Part shown: positions 35,056 through 45,220 of the stretch, in pieces
Position numbering within the stretch: the first letter of the stretch is position 1
How the letters are laid out: each line of letters starts with the position of its first letter
Origin: Bacteroidaceae bacterium
Lineage (GTDB): Bacteria; Bacteroidota; Bacteroidia; Bacteroidales; Bacteroidaceae
NCBI GenBank assembly: GCA_017560125.1
Contig: JAFYOS010000029.1
Coordinates: forward strand, 62,001-126,000
Reading direction: 5' to 3'
Length of the DNA stretch: 64,000 nt
Notes under the pieces: model-generated
What the model saw: only the letters and a program-made list of their open reading frames with translations
Databases searched by the model: none
Told to the model about the DNA's origin: nothing
Position numbers and translations under genes: made by a program

Positions 35056-36354
35056 TTAGCCTATAAAGAGCAACTGTACCGAAATGAATAGCGGTAGCAG
35101 CAAAGGAAGGGCGAACCGAAGCATGTACACGAAAAACGACGGCATTTTCACCTTGCAATGCTCGGCAATGGATTTTACCATCAGGTTGGGTCCGTTGCCT
35201 ATATATGTCATGCTGCCGAAGAACACCGCGCCGGTGGATATCGCGGCAAGGATGGTGGCGTCTATGCCTCCGACGCTGTTTGCGCCGCCCGCATCTGTTT
35301 CCGTGGCAAGCGTGTAGAAGGCTACTGTGGTGGGCGTGTTGTCGAGGAACGAGCTTAGTATTCCGGTTGCATAATAGAACCCCGCGGGGGAGTGCAAGGC
35401 TATGTGGGTCGCGTTTTCTCTTAGGAATATAAGCGCCGGCGTCATTGTGGCAAATACCCCCATGAACAGGATTGCTATTTCGTTCAGTGGCTCCCACGAG
35501 TAGTCGTTGGCCGTGCGTATGCTCTTTCGCGTCGAGAACCACGAAATGAATGCTATTATCACGAGCAGCGTCTCGCGAAGAAATTTCATGTGCAGCGGGG
35601 CCTCTTTGTGGGCCATGGCAGGTATGTACTCGCTATTTATGAAGGCCACACAGAGCACCACCGCGGTCAGAAGCACTATATTTCCTACCCCCGACAGCGC
35701 TATTATGTGGCTACTGTTCCCTGACGGTTGCATGGCGCCTTTATCCTCCTTTTTATAGTAGTGGTGGTCTATTACGAAATAGATAGCGAGCATCACAATG
35801 CCCATGAACAGCCACGATGGAAGCAGATTGAAAAACCAGCCGAACGGCACTCCTCGCAGGAACAGCATAAAAAGCGGTGGGTCGCCAAGCGGTGTCAGCA
35901 GGCCGCCGCAGTTGGCCACAAGAGCAACGAAAAAGAGTATCAGGTGTGCCTTGTAGCGTCGCTGTTCGTTCATGGCGAGCAGTGGCCTTATGAGCAGCAA
36001 CGACACACCGGTGGTTCCCATTATCGACGAGAGCACGAAGCCGGTAAGCAGCACGGCGGCGTTGTTGCGTGGCGATGGTGCTAGGTTCAATGCGATGTTT
36101 ATTCCCCCTGTTACCACATAGAGCGTGCCCACAAGTACTAGGAACGGCATATAGTCGTAGAGCATCTGGTTGGTCACATCGTCGCCATACCCCATGATGG
36201 CCAGGTAGGCAACCACGGGTAGCGTCATGGCTAATGAATAAGCGGCCTTCACACGCTCCTTCTCCCACAACCGTGGAAATATTACAGGTGCAAGGGCTAT
36301 GCCTGCCAGCATCAGTGCGAATGGCAGCAACGACCATATACTAAGGGGTGTCAT
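35056..36354 (-). CDS. Na+/H+ antiporter, NhaD family (ion transporter superfamily)
   Basis: 432 residues with about 11-12 transmembrane helices. The signature region ANCGGLLTPLGDPPLFML matches the NhaD/citrate-transporter-like group (conserved G-G-x2-T-P-x-G-D-P-P). The second half holds SSFLDNTPTTVAFYTLA, the matching inverted repeat. It probably exports Na+ (or Li+) for H+ across the inner membrane. Convergent with the GH20 gene (20-bp gap) and downstream of addB, 49 bp away. Confidence 0.88.
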   Translation of the reverse strand: MTPLSIWSLLPFALMLAGIALAPVIFPRLWEKERVKAAYSLAMTLPVVAYLAIMGYGDDVTNQMLYDYMPFLVLVGTLYVVTGGINIALNLAPSPRNNAAVLLTGFVLSSIMGTTGVSLLLIRPLLAMNEQRRYKAHLILFFVALVANCGGLLTPLGDPPLFMLFLRGVPFGWFFNLLPSWLFMGIVMLAIYFVIDHHYYKKEDKGAMQPSGNSSHIIALSGVGNIVLLTAVVLCVAFINSEYIPAMAHKEAPLHMKFLRETLLVIIAFISWFSTRKSIRTANDYSWEPLNEIAILFMGVFATMTPALIFLRENATHIALHSPAGFYYATGILSSFLDNTPTTVAFYTLATETDAGGANSVGGIDATILAAISTGAVFFGSMTYIGNGPNLMVKSIAEHCKVKMPSFFVYMLRFALPLLLPLFISVQLLFIG

Positions 36355-36403
36355 GACGGCTATATTCTGTTACCCCTTAAACGCACTGCCTGCGAGCAAT
36401 GTT

Positions 36404-39256
36404 CTAACGACCGCAAAGAGCTTTGTAGTCGCAATATTTGCACCTGTCTTTGTCGTCGGTGGGGTTGAACGGTGTGTTTATATCGAATATTTCGTCGAGC
36501 TCCTTTTGCAACAGTTCCAGAAATCTCTTTTGGTGTTCCGAAAAATCGGTGACAGGTTTTTTGCCGATGTTCACGACGAATTTTTCGCGTTCCCCCTCTG
36601 CCAGCTTGTGTATATAGAGCAGCGATGGAGAAATTTTGAGCTCGCTCTGTTCCGCGGCCTTCGCGGCAGAGTAGAGCAGGGCCTGGAATATGTAGCTGTT
36701 GCGCTTGCCCGTGCGTACGAAAAGCTCTGCTACATCCTTCAGCGTGTCGGGATTTCCGCCGGTCTTGTAGTCGATAATCTCCAACGTGTCGCCCTTTTGG
36801 TCGATGCGATCGACGCGTCCGCCTATCTTCAGCTTCACAGGACTGCCATCGGCCGTCTGTGTCGTCATCAGGAAGCTTGCCTGCTGCTCGCTGCCCACAT
36901 ATTTGAATGGTGCGTGGTTGGCGTCCATCTTCACGAGGCGCAACATGAAGCGGTGGAGCACCTCGCGGTTTATGTATTGCATGCCGTCATATTCGGGCTT
37001 CTCGCTCTTTTCGCTCAAGAAGAAACACTCCTTGAAGGCCTTGTCGATGAATGGATAGAGCAGTGCGTCCTTATCTATGTATGGTTCCAATTGCGATTTT
37101 GTGATATACTCGCTGCCGCCATCTGCTACAATGTGCTTATAGAGAAGCTCGGCGGCCTTGTGGAATATATTACCGAAATCCGACGCCTCTACCGTGCTCT
37201 CAATCTCCTTCTCCACCTTCAGGTCGGCTATGTAGTAATAGAAAAATTCCAATCGGCAGTTTATGTAACGGTTTATGCCGCTGGGCGATAGCACCAACGG
37301 TTTTTTGCTGCAGCCGACATCGAAAATAGAGCGCATGCGCGATATTATTTCGGGTGTTTTTGTTACCGCCACAGCGTTGGCGCGTGTGCTGCTTTGTCCG
37401 TTGCTCAAAGAGAACTGTTCGATGGCGCTTCCGCGCTCGGCAAGCAGTTGCAGCATGTAGCGCGAGCGCTCGCCTTGTCCTGCTCCGTCGGCCGAGCTGT
37501 TGTAGAGCATGGTGACGTTTTCGGCACGCTGTATCAGACGATAGAAATTGTATGCATACACGGCGTTGCGCTGTTCGGTGAGCATCAATCCGAAGGCTCG
37601 ACGCAGATTGTGCGGGATGAACGAATTGTCGCTGCCGCTGCGTGGCAAATTGCCTTCGTTGGCCGATAGCAGTATAAGGTTTTTGAAATCGAGGTTACGC
37701 GTTTCGAGCAATCCCATCACCTGCAAACCTACCACGGGCTCGCCATGGAAGGGTAGTGCAATTGAACCTATCACGCGCATGAAGAGCGAGGCCAATGTGC
37801 GCAGTTGCAATTGCACTTCGCCTGTTTCGAGCAATCCCATCATGCGCTGTGCCTGAATATATACCGAGAAAATAGATTCGTGAAACAGCTCGCCATACAC
37901 ATCGTCGCTTCCATCGGCTACGGCTTTTGTAAGTGTATATAGTATTTCGCTCATCCCCATCATCCATTCGTTGTTATCGGTGTGTCTTGTGAATACCTTT
38001 TTCAGGAAATCGTCGGCATGCAGCACCTCGGACGATGGAAACAGGTCGCGGTTGTGTGTGATGTCGCGCTCTATTTTTATCGCTTTTTCGCTGCATTGCA
38101 TGGTGTATGGGTGCTTCAGTATGGCACGTACGGCGTCGTAACGGAAAGCGCCTCGCATCTCGTCGTATCCCTTTGTCTGCAGGTCGGCGAGGCTCTGCAT
38201 GAAGCTGTATATGGGTGTGTGCGATACAGGGTAACCCATGGTTACATTTATGTTCTTTACAACGGGTGGAATGGTATGCAATACCTGTTCCAAAATGCCT
38301 TCGTTGCATAGCACCACAGCGGTTTCAATCTCCTTTTCGCCTACGCTCTTGTCGAGCCAGTCGGCAAGGAAACGTGTCTGTATGTTCTCGGTCGATGCCG
38401 CGACAAATGTGATCTTCTTCTCCTCGGACAGGTGGTCGTAGCTCTCGCTTGTCAGTGCGTTGGGATATTGCTTCAGGTTGGCACGCATGAAGAGGCCTGC
38501 TTCGTGGGCTCTGTTTGCCACGTAGCTGTTGTCGTAGTCCCAATAGAAGAGTGCTTTCCCCTGCTCCTGCAAAATGCGGAACATGGAATCTTCTACGCGG
38601 TTGAGCGCGTTGAAGCCTACAAAGACATATTTCTCGTGGGGGAACTGCAGGTTCTCCCTGTTCTCTATCACATTGCGACAAAGCATGCCGCTGTAGGCCA
38701 CTGCCTCGTGTCGCAGGGCTTCGCGGAAGTCGTTGTATATGGGCAGCAACACCTCCCATACGGCAAGGAAGCGTTGCTTGATCTCGCTCTTATCCTCCTG
38801 CTTGAAATTTATGAAGAACTGCTCTATTGCCTCTCTTTGCTCCTCGTCGAGGGTGTCGGTGGCGTTGCCCATTTCGCGCAGCTCCTTCAGGTTGCCGAAC
38901 AGCTTTTCCACATCGGCCATGTTCTTGTCTATGTCGTCGAAATCCTTGATGAGCAACTCGCCCCAATAGTAGAAACGGTCGAGGCTCTCCTCGCTATGCG
39001 TGTGTTTGCAATATATATTATAGAGCTTGCTCACCAGCAATATGGGGTCGCCCTCGACGCTGTCGCTGTTCTCCTCGAACAGCTCGTTGATGGTCATATA
39101 CACAGGGCTCCACAGCGGCGCTTCACTCATCTCCTTCAGATATTGGTTGAAGAAGAGCCCTGCTCGCTTGTTGGGGAATACCACTGCAATGTCGGCAAGG
39201 CGGTTGCCATATTTTTTATATAAATCCTCGGCTACGTGTTTCAGAAACGGCTTCAT
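36404..39256 (-). CDS. AddB-like nuclease/helicase subunit (PD-(D/E)XK, Fe-S)
   Basis: 950 residues, following the AddA-like gene with a 4-bp gap. The N-terminus (VAVVFPNKRAGLFFNQYL, read from IAVVFPNKRAGLF) is the degenerate helicase start of AddB-type proteins. The C-terminal nuclease has LEIIDYKTGGNPDTL, with the catalytic D and K. The four cysteines of an iron-staple nuclease are visible: one in YINCRLEFF and three in CKYCDYKALCGR at the very end. With AddA it processes double-strand DNA breaks for RecA recombination. It is larger and more diverged than the Firmicutes AddB. Confidence 0.9.
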   Translation of the reverse strand: MKPFLKHVAEDLYKKYGNRLADIAVVFPNKRAGLFFNQYLKEMSEAPLWSPVYMTINELFEENSDSVEGDPILLVSKLYNIYCKHTHSEESLDRFYYWGELLIKDFDDIDKNMADVEKLFGNLKELREMGNATDTLDEEQREAIEQFFINFKQEDKSEIKQRFLAVWEVLLPIYNDFREALRHEAVAYSGMLCRNVIENRENLQFPHEKYVFVGFNALNRVEDSMFRILQEQGKALFYWDYDNSYVANRAHEAGLFMRANLKQYPNALTSESYDHLSEEKKITFVAASTENIQTRFLADWLDKSVGEKEIETAVVLCNEGILEQVLHTIPPVVKNINVTMGYPVSHTPIYSFMQSLADLQTKGYDEMRGAFRYDAVRAILKHPYTMQCSEKAIKIERDITHNRDLFPSSEVLHADDFLKKVFTRHTDNNEWMMGMSEILYTLTKAVADGSDDVYGELFHESIFSVYIQAQRMMGLLETGEVQLQLRTLASLFMRVIGSIALPFHGEPVVGLQVMGLLETRNLDFKNLILLSANEGNLPRSGSDNSFIPHNLRRAFGLMLTEQRNAVYAYNFYRLIQRAENVTMLYNSSADGAGQGERSRYMLQLLAERGSAIEQFSLSNGQSSTRANAVAVTKTPEIISRMRSIFDVGCSKKPLVLSPSGINRYINCRLEFFYYYIADLKVEKEIESTVEASDFGNIFHKAAELLYKHIVADGGSEYITKSQLEPYIDKDALLYPFIDKAFKECFFLSEKSEKPEYDGMQYINREVLHRFMLRLVKMDANHAPFKYVGSEQQASFLMTTQTADGSPVKLKIGGRVDRIDQKGDTLEIIDYKTGGNPDTLKDVAELFVRTGKRNSYIFQALLYSAAKAAEQSELKISPSLLYIHKLAEGEREKFVVNIGKKPVTDFSEHQKRFLELLQKELDEIFDINTPFNPTDDKDRCKYCDYKALCGR

Positions 39257-39260
39257 ATTG

Positions 39261-42200
39261 TTACACCTCCTCTATGTTATTGTTATATACATACCACAGA
39301 TATCCCTTGACGTCGGTATATCCCATTTTTTTCAGCAGTAGCATGTAGTTTTTTACCTGTTCGTTATATTCGCTTTTGGCCTTTCCGAATTTGAAATCGA
39401 CCACTATGGCGCTGTTGCCATCTACCATCACACGGTCGGGGCGGCGTATCTCCTCGTTGCTGCCCGAGCTGTCTATGATGGTACACTCGTTGTACAGCCT
39501 GTATTTGCCGCTGAACCAGTCGCTTGCCGTCGGGTGGGACAATGCGCGCTGTATGAGCTTCTCTATATTGGTGCAGTCGTTGTCGGTTGCAATGAGTCCT
39601 TCGAGAAGCATTTTCTTCAGTTGGCGCGACAAATCGTTTGCGGTGCGCAGACGCGATAGCAGTTCGTGCAACAGCTCGCCTCGTGCAATGTAGTCGAGTA
39701 TCTTTTGTTCGCTCTTTTCCTGCGCCAGGAACCGTTTCAAACTGCGCGATTGCTTGAAGCTGAGCTTGTTGTCGTACGACACGAAGCGTTGTCCGCAGCC
39801 TGTGGTCTTTGCCGTGTAGGGGTTGTCGTCGCTCCTTTCCGCTTTTGTGCGCGACGGCACCACTTCGCCGTATGTGAAGAGCCCCTCTTCGGCGTTGTAT
39901 TCGCTGTCGGGTAAATCCAGTTTGCCGAGCCACCCTGGCAGGCGTTTCGACAGGGTGTCGCCCCTGCCACCACCGGCGTCGGAGAAGATAATGAGGTTTT
40001 TGCCGGCACGTGTACATGCCACATATAGCAGGTTCAGGTTATCGACAAGCTGGTACAGATATTCGTGGTTGTACTCGGCTCTGTATATGGAGTCGCGCAT
40101 GCTTTTCTGGAAATCAATGGGCAGCAGGTTAAGCATGTTGAACGGCTCCACGCTTGGTGTGCACCATACAGTGTTCACATGTCCGCCACCGGTGAGCTCC
40201 CATGTGCAGAACGGAATGATGACCGTGTGGAACTCCAATCCTTTGGATTTATGGATGCTCAGTATTCGCACTCCGCCGCTTTCTCCCGCTGGAATGGATT
40301 TTTCGCTCATTTCTTCGTCCCAATGCTCCAAGAACTCCTCGATGCTTGCCGGTCGCTCTTTCAGGAATGCGGCGGCGTGGTCGAGGAATGAATATATGTA
40401 GTCATTCTCCTCCTTCAGGGTGTGTAGCTGCAATATGTTTATCAGTTTCTCCAGCAGTTCGTAAATGGGCTTTTTGCGTAGTTCCTCTCTTTCGTCGGCC
40501 AGCCCTTCGGGTGGGGGTGGGCAGGTGCCGGTCAGTTCGGACAGATTGTATTCCTGCCCTTTTATGGCTGTGCTGTAGCATGCTGTAAGGTATGCAAGGT
40601 TCACCTTGTCGTCGGGGTTGGAAATGTAGCGCAACGCTGCTACAAGTATGTTAATAACCCTTGAACTAGAGAGCAGATAGGCCTCGTCGGAGGTGATTGC
40701 GTATTCGGGAAATTCCTTACCAAACCTTTCGGCAATGGGGGCTATCTCCTTGTTCTTGCGCACCAATATGGTGATGTCCGACGGTGCGACACCCTTCTCT
40801 TTCATTAGTGTGCGAAGGCTCTTCATCAGTTCGTCGTATATGCTCTCTTCGAAACTGCTTTCGCCCTTGTTTACCATTTTTACCTCCACGTAGCCCCTCT
40901 GTGGCTTCTCGGGCAATATGTCCTGAGCCACATCACTGTAGGCGCGGGTGAGCTCCTCGCCGCTCTCGCCAAGCTCGTCTGTGTAGTCTTTGCTTATGGC
41001 AGCGGCGGCGCTTTTGAACAGGCTGTTATTGAATTCGATTATGCCTCTTTCGCTGCGGCGGTTCACCTTCAGCGTGTCGGGCTTGATGCCGTAGCCGGGG
41101 AACTCCTTTTCGAGGTTGTTGAGTATGCTCCAATCGCTGTTGCGCCATCGATATATCGATTGCTTTACGTCGCCCACGATAAGGCTTCTGTTGTTGCGCG
41201 ATATTACATCGTGAAGCAACACCTTGAAATTCTTCCACTGCAATGCCGAGGTGTCCTGGAATTCGTCGATGAATATGTGGTGTATCTCGGTGCCTATTTT
41301 TTCGAATATGAACGATGTGTTTCCTGCAATCATCTTGCTCAGCAGGAAGGTGGTCTGTGCCAACATGAAACGGTTTTCGCGGTTGTTCTCTTCCTTCAGC
41401 ATGCGTGCGATGCTGTTGAGCAGGCGCAGCTGATGAAAGCGTTTCACCGACAGCTTGCAGCTGTTCAGTATGGCAAGGTTCTTTTCGCGTATCTCTTTGG
41501 CCTTATCCAATAGCCCCACAATCTCGTTGCGCGCGCTTTGCGACAGTGCCGATGATTTCGATAGCTTATCGGGTGCAGCTTGGCATGTGGTTACGTAGCT
41601 ATTAGGCTCAATCAGTTCGCCGTTTTTCAGCCTGGTGAAGAAGCCCCACACGCCTTTTGTCGTTTGGAAAAAATCGCGTTCACCGAGCCCGGCGTTCGCT
41701 GCTATTTCGAAGAACCTGTTGGCACACGAACTGGCTTCCGCTACTATCTCGTTCTCTATGCCGGATATGGTTTTGCGGTATTCGGTAAGCAGTGTGCCGT
41801 TGTTCTCGTCAATCTGTCGGCGCAAATCTTCGCCGCGCTCTTGGTACTCCTCGCTCAAGATGTTCTTGGCGAAGTTCTTTATGGCTTCGCCTATGCGCCA
41901 GCTCTTGTTATTGGATAGGTGCTCCTCGATATATTCGACAAGCCATGCCATCTCCTTGGATGTAGGGGTGAGGCGGGTAATGAGCAAATCGACCGCCTCC
42001 TCGAGCAGTTTTTCGCTGTCGAGGGTGATGACAACATCGCCGCTCAGCTCCAGTTCGCGAGCAAGGCCGCGCAGTATGGTCTGAAAAAATGCGTCGATGG
42101 TCTGTATGCGGAAATGGCTGTAGTCGTTCAGCATCATTTCGAGCGCCGTGCGTGCACGTTGTCTTATCTGCTCGTCGTCAAGGTCGGGATATGCGGCGCG

Positions 42201-42428
42201 TATCGCGGCAAAATATCCTGCTGACGACTCCAATGAGCGCGATATTCCATATAGCTGGCTCAGTATTCGCTCCTTCATCTCGGCGGTTGCCTTGTTGGTG
42301 AATGTTACAGCCAATATATGTCTGTATGCTTTGGGGTTGTTTATGAGCAATTTTATATATTCCACGGCAAGGGTGAATGTCTTACCCGAACCGGCCGATG
42401 CCTTATATACTTTAAGCGGTGAACTCAT
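39261..42428 (-). CDS. AddA-like UvrD-type helicase/nuclease
   Basis: 1055 residues. Walker A is ASAGSGKT (residues 10-17), with motif Ia AVTFTNKATAEMKERI, motif II FIDEFQDTSALQW, motif III GDVKQSIYRWR, motif V-VI region LSIHKSKGLEFHTVI and VACTRA, and a C-terminal RecB-like nuclease with VDFKFGKAK. It should be the motor and nuclease subunit of an AddAB enzyme that resects double-strand breaks. Operon addA-addB. The divergent M6 protease gene starts 152 bp upstream. Confidence 0.93.
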   Translation of the reverse strand: MSSPLKVYKASAGSGKTFTLAVEYIKLLINNPKAYRHILAVTFTNKATAEMKERILSQLYGISRSLESSAGYFAAIRAAYPDLDDEQIRQRARTALEMMLNDYSHFRIQTIDAFFQTILRGLARELELSGDVVITLDSEKLLEEAVDLLITRLTPTSKEMAWLVEYIEEHLSNNKSWRIGEAIKNFAKNILSEEYQERGEDLRRQIDENNGTLLTEYRKTISGIENEIVAEASSCANRFFEIAANAGLGERDFFQTTKGVWGFFTRLKNGELIEPNSYVTTCQAAPDKLSKSSALSQSARNEIVGLLDKAKEIREKNLAILNSCKLSVKRFHQLRLLNSIARMLKEENNRENRFMLAQTTFLLSKMIAGNTSFIFEKIGTEIHHIFIDEFQDTSALQWKNFKVLLHDVISRNNRSLIVGDVKQSIYRWRNSDWSILNNLEKEFPGYGIKPDTLKVNRRSERGIIEFNNSLFKSAAAAISKDYTDELGESGEELTRAYSDVAQDILPEKPQRGYVEVKMVNKGESSFEESIYDELMKSLRTLMKEKGVAPSDITILVRKNKEIAPIAERFGKEFPEYAITSDEAYLLSSSRVINILVAALRYISNPDDKVNLAYLTACYSTAIKGQEYNLSELTGTCPPPPEGLADEREELRKKPIYELLEKLINILQLHTLKEENDYIYSFLDHAAAFLKERPASIEEFLEHWDEEMSEKSIPAGESGGVRILSIHKSKGLEFHTVIIPFCTWELTGGGHVNTVWCTPSVEPFNMLNLLPIDFQKSMRDSIYRAEYNHEYLYQLVDNLNLLYVACTRAGKNLIIFSDAGGGRGDTLSKRLPGWLGKLDLPDSEYNAEEGLFTYGEVVPSRTKAERSDDNPYTAKTTGCGQRFVSYDNKLSFKQSRSLKRFLAQEKSEQKILDYIARGELLHELLSRLRTANDLSRQLKKMLLEGLIATDNDCTNIEKLIQRALSHPTASDWFSGKYRLYNECTIIDSSGSNEEIRRPDRVMVDGNSAIVVDFKFGKAKSEYNEQVKNYMLLLKKMGYTDVKGYLWYVYNNNIEEV

Positions 42429-42549
42429 TTGCTTTTCGATGTCTATGGTTTTGAATGTAAAGTTACTCTTAAAAAATGAAAATTGTATCGTTTCTTCGCA
42501 AAATATAATGAAAGCAAATTGCTATGGGCAGATTATTCCAAAATTGGCG

Positions 42550-42557
42550 TATCTTTG
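42550..42557 (+). promoter_or_regulatory. -7 box (TATCTTTG) for the M6 protease
   Basis: Exact TAnnTTTG match on the plus strand; start near 42562 and ATG at 42581, a leader of ~19 nt. No clear TTTG at -33. Confidence 0.5.
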
Positions 42558-42580
42558 CATGTATTACATGAAGACACACT

Positions 42581-45121
42581 ATGCATAGATATATAAGGAA
42601 TATAATCACTCTCTTTCTCATCATGGTTTCGGTTGCGGCTATGGCCAAGCCGGCCCTGCGTACATTGCGAAGCGTCACCCAATCGGATGGCACTACGCTT
42701 ACCATCTATTTGACCGGCGACGAACTGTTCCATTACTATTGCACGGCCGACGGCAAGCCTCTCATTCGTGAAGCGAACGGCGATTTTTCATACGCGGTGC
42801 TCGATAGCGACGGTCGCCTTGCAAGCAGCAGTGTTCTTGCTCACGACAAGGGCAAACGCACAATGAAAGAGCTGCAGGTGCTGGCTACGAATATGTACAG
42901 CAATATGGATGCTTCGCTCAGACGCAAGGCGCTGTCGCGTCGCGAAATGACCACCAAGGGCGCAAGCAGCCAGCCTCTCGATGGCGATATATTCCAGGAT
43001 GTGAAGCCGGTGGGTACCATAAACGTGCCACTGCTGTTGGTGCAATACAAGGATGTGAAATTTACATTTGGCAAGGAGCTGTTTCAAGAAAACTACAACG
43101 GCTCGAATTTTGTGGGGCTGTGTGGCAAGGGCATTGGCAGTGCAAGGGATTATTTCATAGCGCAGTCCGATTCGCTTTTTCAGCCCAACTTCGTGGTTAT
43201 GGGCATTGTGACGCTCGAGAATAACATGGCCTACTATGGCGCCAACGACAAAAACGGCGATGATGTTCGTGCCGAGGATATGATTATAGAGGGATGCCTT
43301 GCGCTTGACGACGCTGTCGATTTCTCCATCTTCGATAATAATGGCGACGGCACGGTGGAATTCATCTATTGCGTGTATGCAGGCTACAGCGAATCGAGTG
43401 GTGCGTCCGATAATACCATATGGCCCCATAAATGGGAACTGTCGTCGGCCGGCAAATCGTTGACCGTCGATGGTGTGAAGATAGATGTGTATGCCACAAG
43501 CAGCGAACTGGCGTTCAACGAAGCTACGCAGGGCGATGCCGGCCCCCAGCCCGATGGCATCGGTACATTGTGCCACGAATTTTCGCACTGCATAGGCCTT
43601 CCCGACCTCTACGATACATCGGGACGCAACTATCCTCTCTTCGGAATGGACTATTGGGATATAATGGACTATGGTTGCTACAATGCCGATGGCTATGTGC
43701 CCATAGGTTACAGTGCATATGAGCGCGATTTTATGGGATGGCGCAAATTGCAGGTGCTCACCGATCGTGGCGATTACAGCATGGAGTCTATTACCGACGG
43801 CGGCGTGGGATATAAAATAGTAAACGGCGCCAACAGCGACGAATATTACATCCTCGAAAACCGCCAACAGCAGGGCTACGATGCCTATATACCCAACGGT
43901 GGTATGCTGGTGCATCATGTCGATTACGATAAGGATTTGTGGCGTGTGAACGAGGTTAATTACAATATGGCCCATCCGCGATATACCATTATCCCCGCCG
44001 ATAACAAGCTGCTGCCCATTTACCGCGCGAACAGCATCGAAGAATATCATGCCAATTTGCGTGGCGACGTGTGGCCGGGCACTTCGCGCAACAACGAGCT
44101 CACCGACAACAGCGAGCCTGCCGCAAAGGTATATACGGGTGGTTATATGGGTAAATCCATCAGGAACATCGAGGAGCACGATGGCGTTATAACCTTCTCG
44201 TTCATGAAGGATAAATTGGCGACACCCGTGCTGTTGCCTGCAAGCGCAGTTTCGGCCACAGGGTTCACTGCTAATTGGAACGCGGTGCAGTATGCTTCGA
44301 CCTACGAGGTGGAATTGAAGCGCGTCGAGAAGGTGGCGATGGGGCAGGGGGTCATCTATACTTTGCTGCAAGAGGATTTTCTCGGTTGCACGCTTGCCAA
44401 CAGCGACATCACCGACAATGTCGATGACTATACAATAGACAAGGGCTGGGTAGGCATGAACCTGTGGAGCGAAACGGGTGTGTTGCGCATTGGTAGCGCT
44501 GCGGAGTATGGCGAGATAGAGAGCCCTACGCTGAAATGTGTCGCCGATGGCGATATCACGCTTACGTTCATGGCCAAGAAGTATCGCGCATCCGATGGTG
44601 TAGTGGAGCTTACCGTGCAAGCCGGCTCGCTCGATGGCGAGGCGGTCGATTACGATGTTTTCACCATCGGCAACGATTGGCAGGAGTATAGCTTTACGTT
44701 CACTAACGAGGGCGACGAATTTGTTCTTCTGTTCACCACCGAGGAATCTCCCGCATCGTTCCGTGTATGCATCGATGATATTGTAGCGACGCAGGAGAGC
44801 ACCGAAAAGGAGTGCTTGCTCGGCAGCTACACAACCTCGGCAACCGGTTATACGTTCGAGGCGCTAACGACAGGCCGCTACCGCTATCGCGTAAGGGCGA
44901 TAGAGAAGGGCATCGACTCGGATTACTCGCTTGTAGGCGAAGTGCAGCTTGGCGATGACACATCGATAGAATCGCCCTGTGCCGATGACGAATATGTGGA
45001 AGTGTATTCCCTTTCGGGTGTTTCGGTGTACAAGGGTGCAATGGGTTGCATGCCCGAGCTTACCAAGGGGGTATATGTGCTGCGTTCAAAAAATGTAACC
45101 GAAAAGATATATTGTAGGTAA
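42581..45121 (+). CDS. M6 family metalloprotease, secreted, T9SS-like C-terminal domain
   Basis: 846 residues. Signal peptide (IITLFLIMVSVAAMAK). The M6/InhA-type zinc motif HEFSH-CIGLPDLYD has H332, E333, H336 and the third ligand D downstream, within a domain with GIGSARDYFIAQSD and NNGDGTVEFIYCVYAGYS. After it come an Fn3-like segment (about 547-590), a jelly-roll-like domain (about 600-745), and a last ~60 residues (VYSLSGVSVYKG ... LTKGVYVLRS ... KIYCR) like a type-A T9SS sorting domain. It is thus probably a cell-surface or secreted protease of the cleaved InhA kind. Confidence 0.88.
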   Translation: MHRYIRNIITLFLIMVSVAAMAKPALRTLRSVTQSDGTTLTIYLTGDELFHYYCTADGKPLIREANGDFSYAVLDSDGRLASSSVLAHDKGKRTMKELQVLATNMYSNMDASLRRKALSRREMTTKGASSQPLDGDIFQDVKPVGTINVPLLLVQYKDVKFTFGKELFQENYNGSNFVGLCGKGIGSARDYFIAQSDSLFQPNFVVMGIVTLENNMAYYGANDKNGDDVRAEDMIIEGCLALDDAVDFSIFDNNGDGTVEFIYCVYAGYSESSGASDNTIWPHKWELSSAGKSLTVDGVKIDVYATSSELAFNEATQGDAGPQPDGIGTLCHEFSHCIGLPDLYDTSGRNYPLFGMDYWDIMDYGCYNADGYVPIGYSAYERDFMGWRKLQVLTDRGDYSMESITDGGVGYKIVNGANSDEYYILENRQQQGYDAYIPNGGMLVHHVDYDKDLWRVNEVNYNMAHPRYTIIPADNKLLPIYRANSIEEYHANLRGDVWPGTSRNNELTDNSEPAAKVYTGGYMGKSIRNIEEHDGVITFSFMKDKLATPVLLPASAVSATGFTANWNAVQYASTYEVELKRVEKVAMGQGVIYTLLQEDFLGCTLANSDITDNVDDYTIDKGWVGMNLWSETGVLRIGSAAEYGEIESPTLKCVADGDITLTFMAKKYRASDGVVELTVQAGSLDGEAVDYDVFTIGNDWQEYSFTFTNEGDEFVLLFTTEESPASFRVCIDDIVATQESTEKECLLGSYTTSATGYTFEALTTGRYRYRVRAIEKGIDSDYSLVGEVQLGDDTSIESPCADDEYVEVYSLSGVSVYKGAMGCMPELTKGVYVLRSKNVTEKIYCR

Positions 45122-45170
45122 TGACCTTAGATGTGTCATTGGCGCACTATCATACAGATGATGAAAATAC

Positions 45171-45201
45171 AAAAGGCCGATTCATTGCGAATCGGCCTTT
45201 T
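45171..45201. terminator. Bidirectional terminator between M6 protease and rluA-type gene
   Basis: AAAAGGCCGATTC (45171-45183) pairs with GAATCGGCCTTTT (45189-45201), 13 bp perfect with a 5-base loop and A/T tracts on both sides. It serves both convergent genes. Confidence 0.88.
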
Positions 45202-45220
45202 ATTATATAGGTGGTAGTTG

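Noticed and set aside
42788-44620. 610-codon open frame on the minus strand opposite the M6 protease gene
   Set aside because: Shadow frame: the plus-strand protease has signal peptide, zinc motif and domain structure; the antisense translation has no recognisable domain and its composition is typical of an antisense frame.
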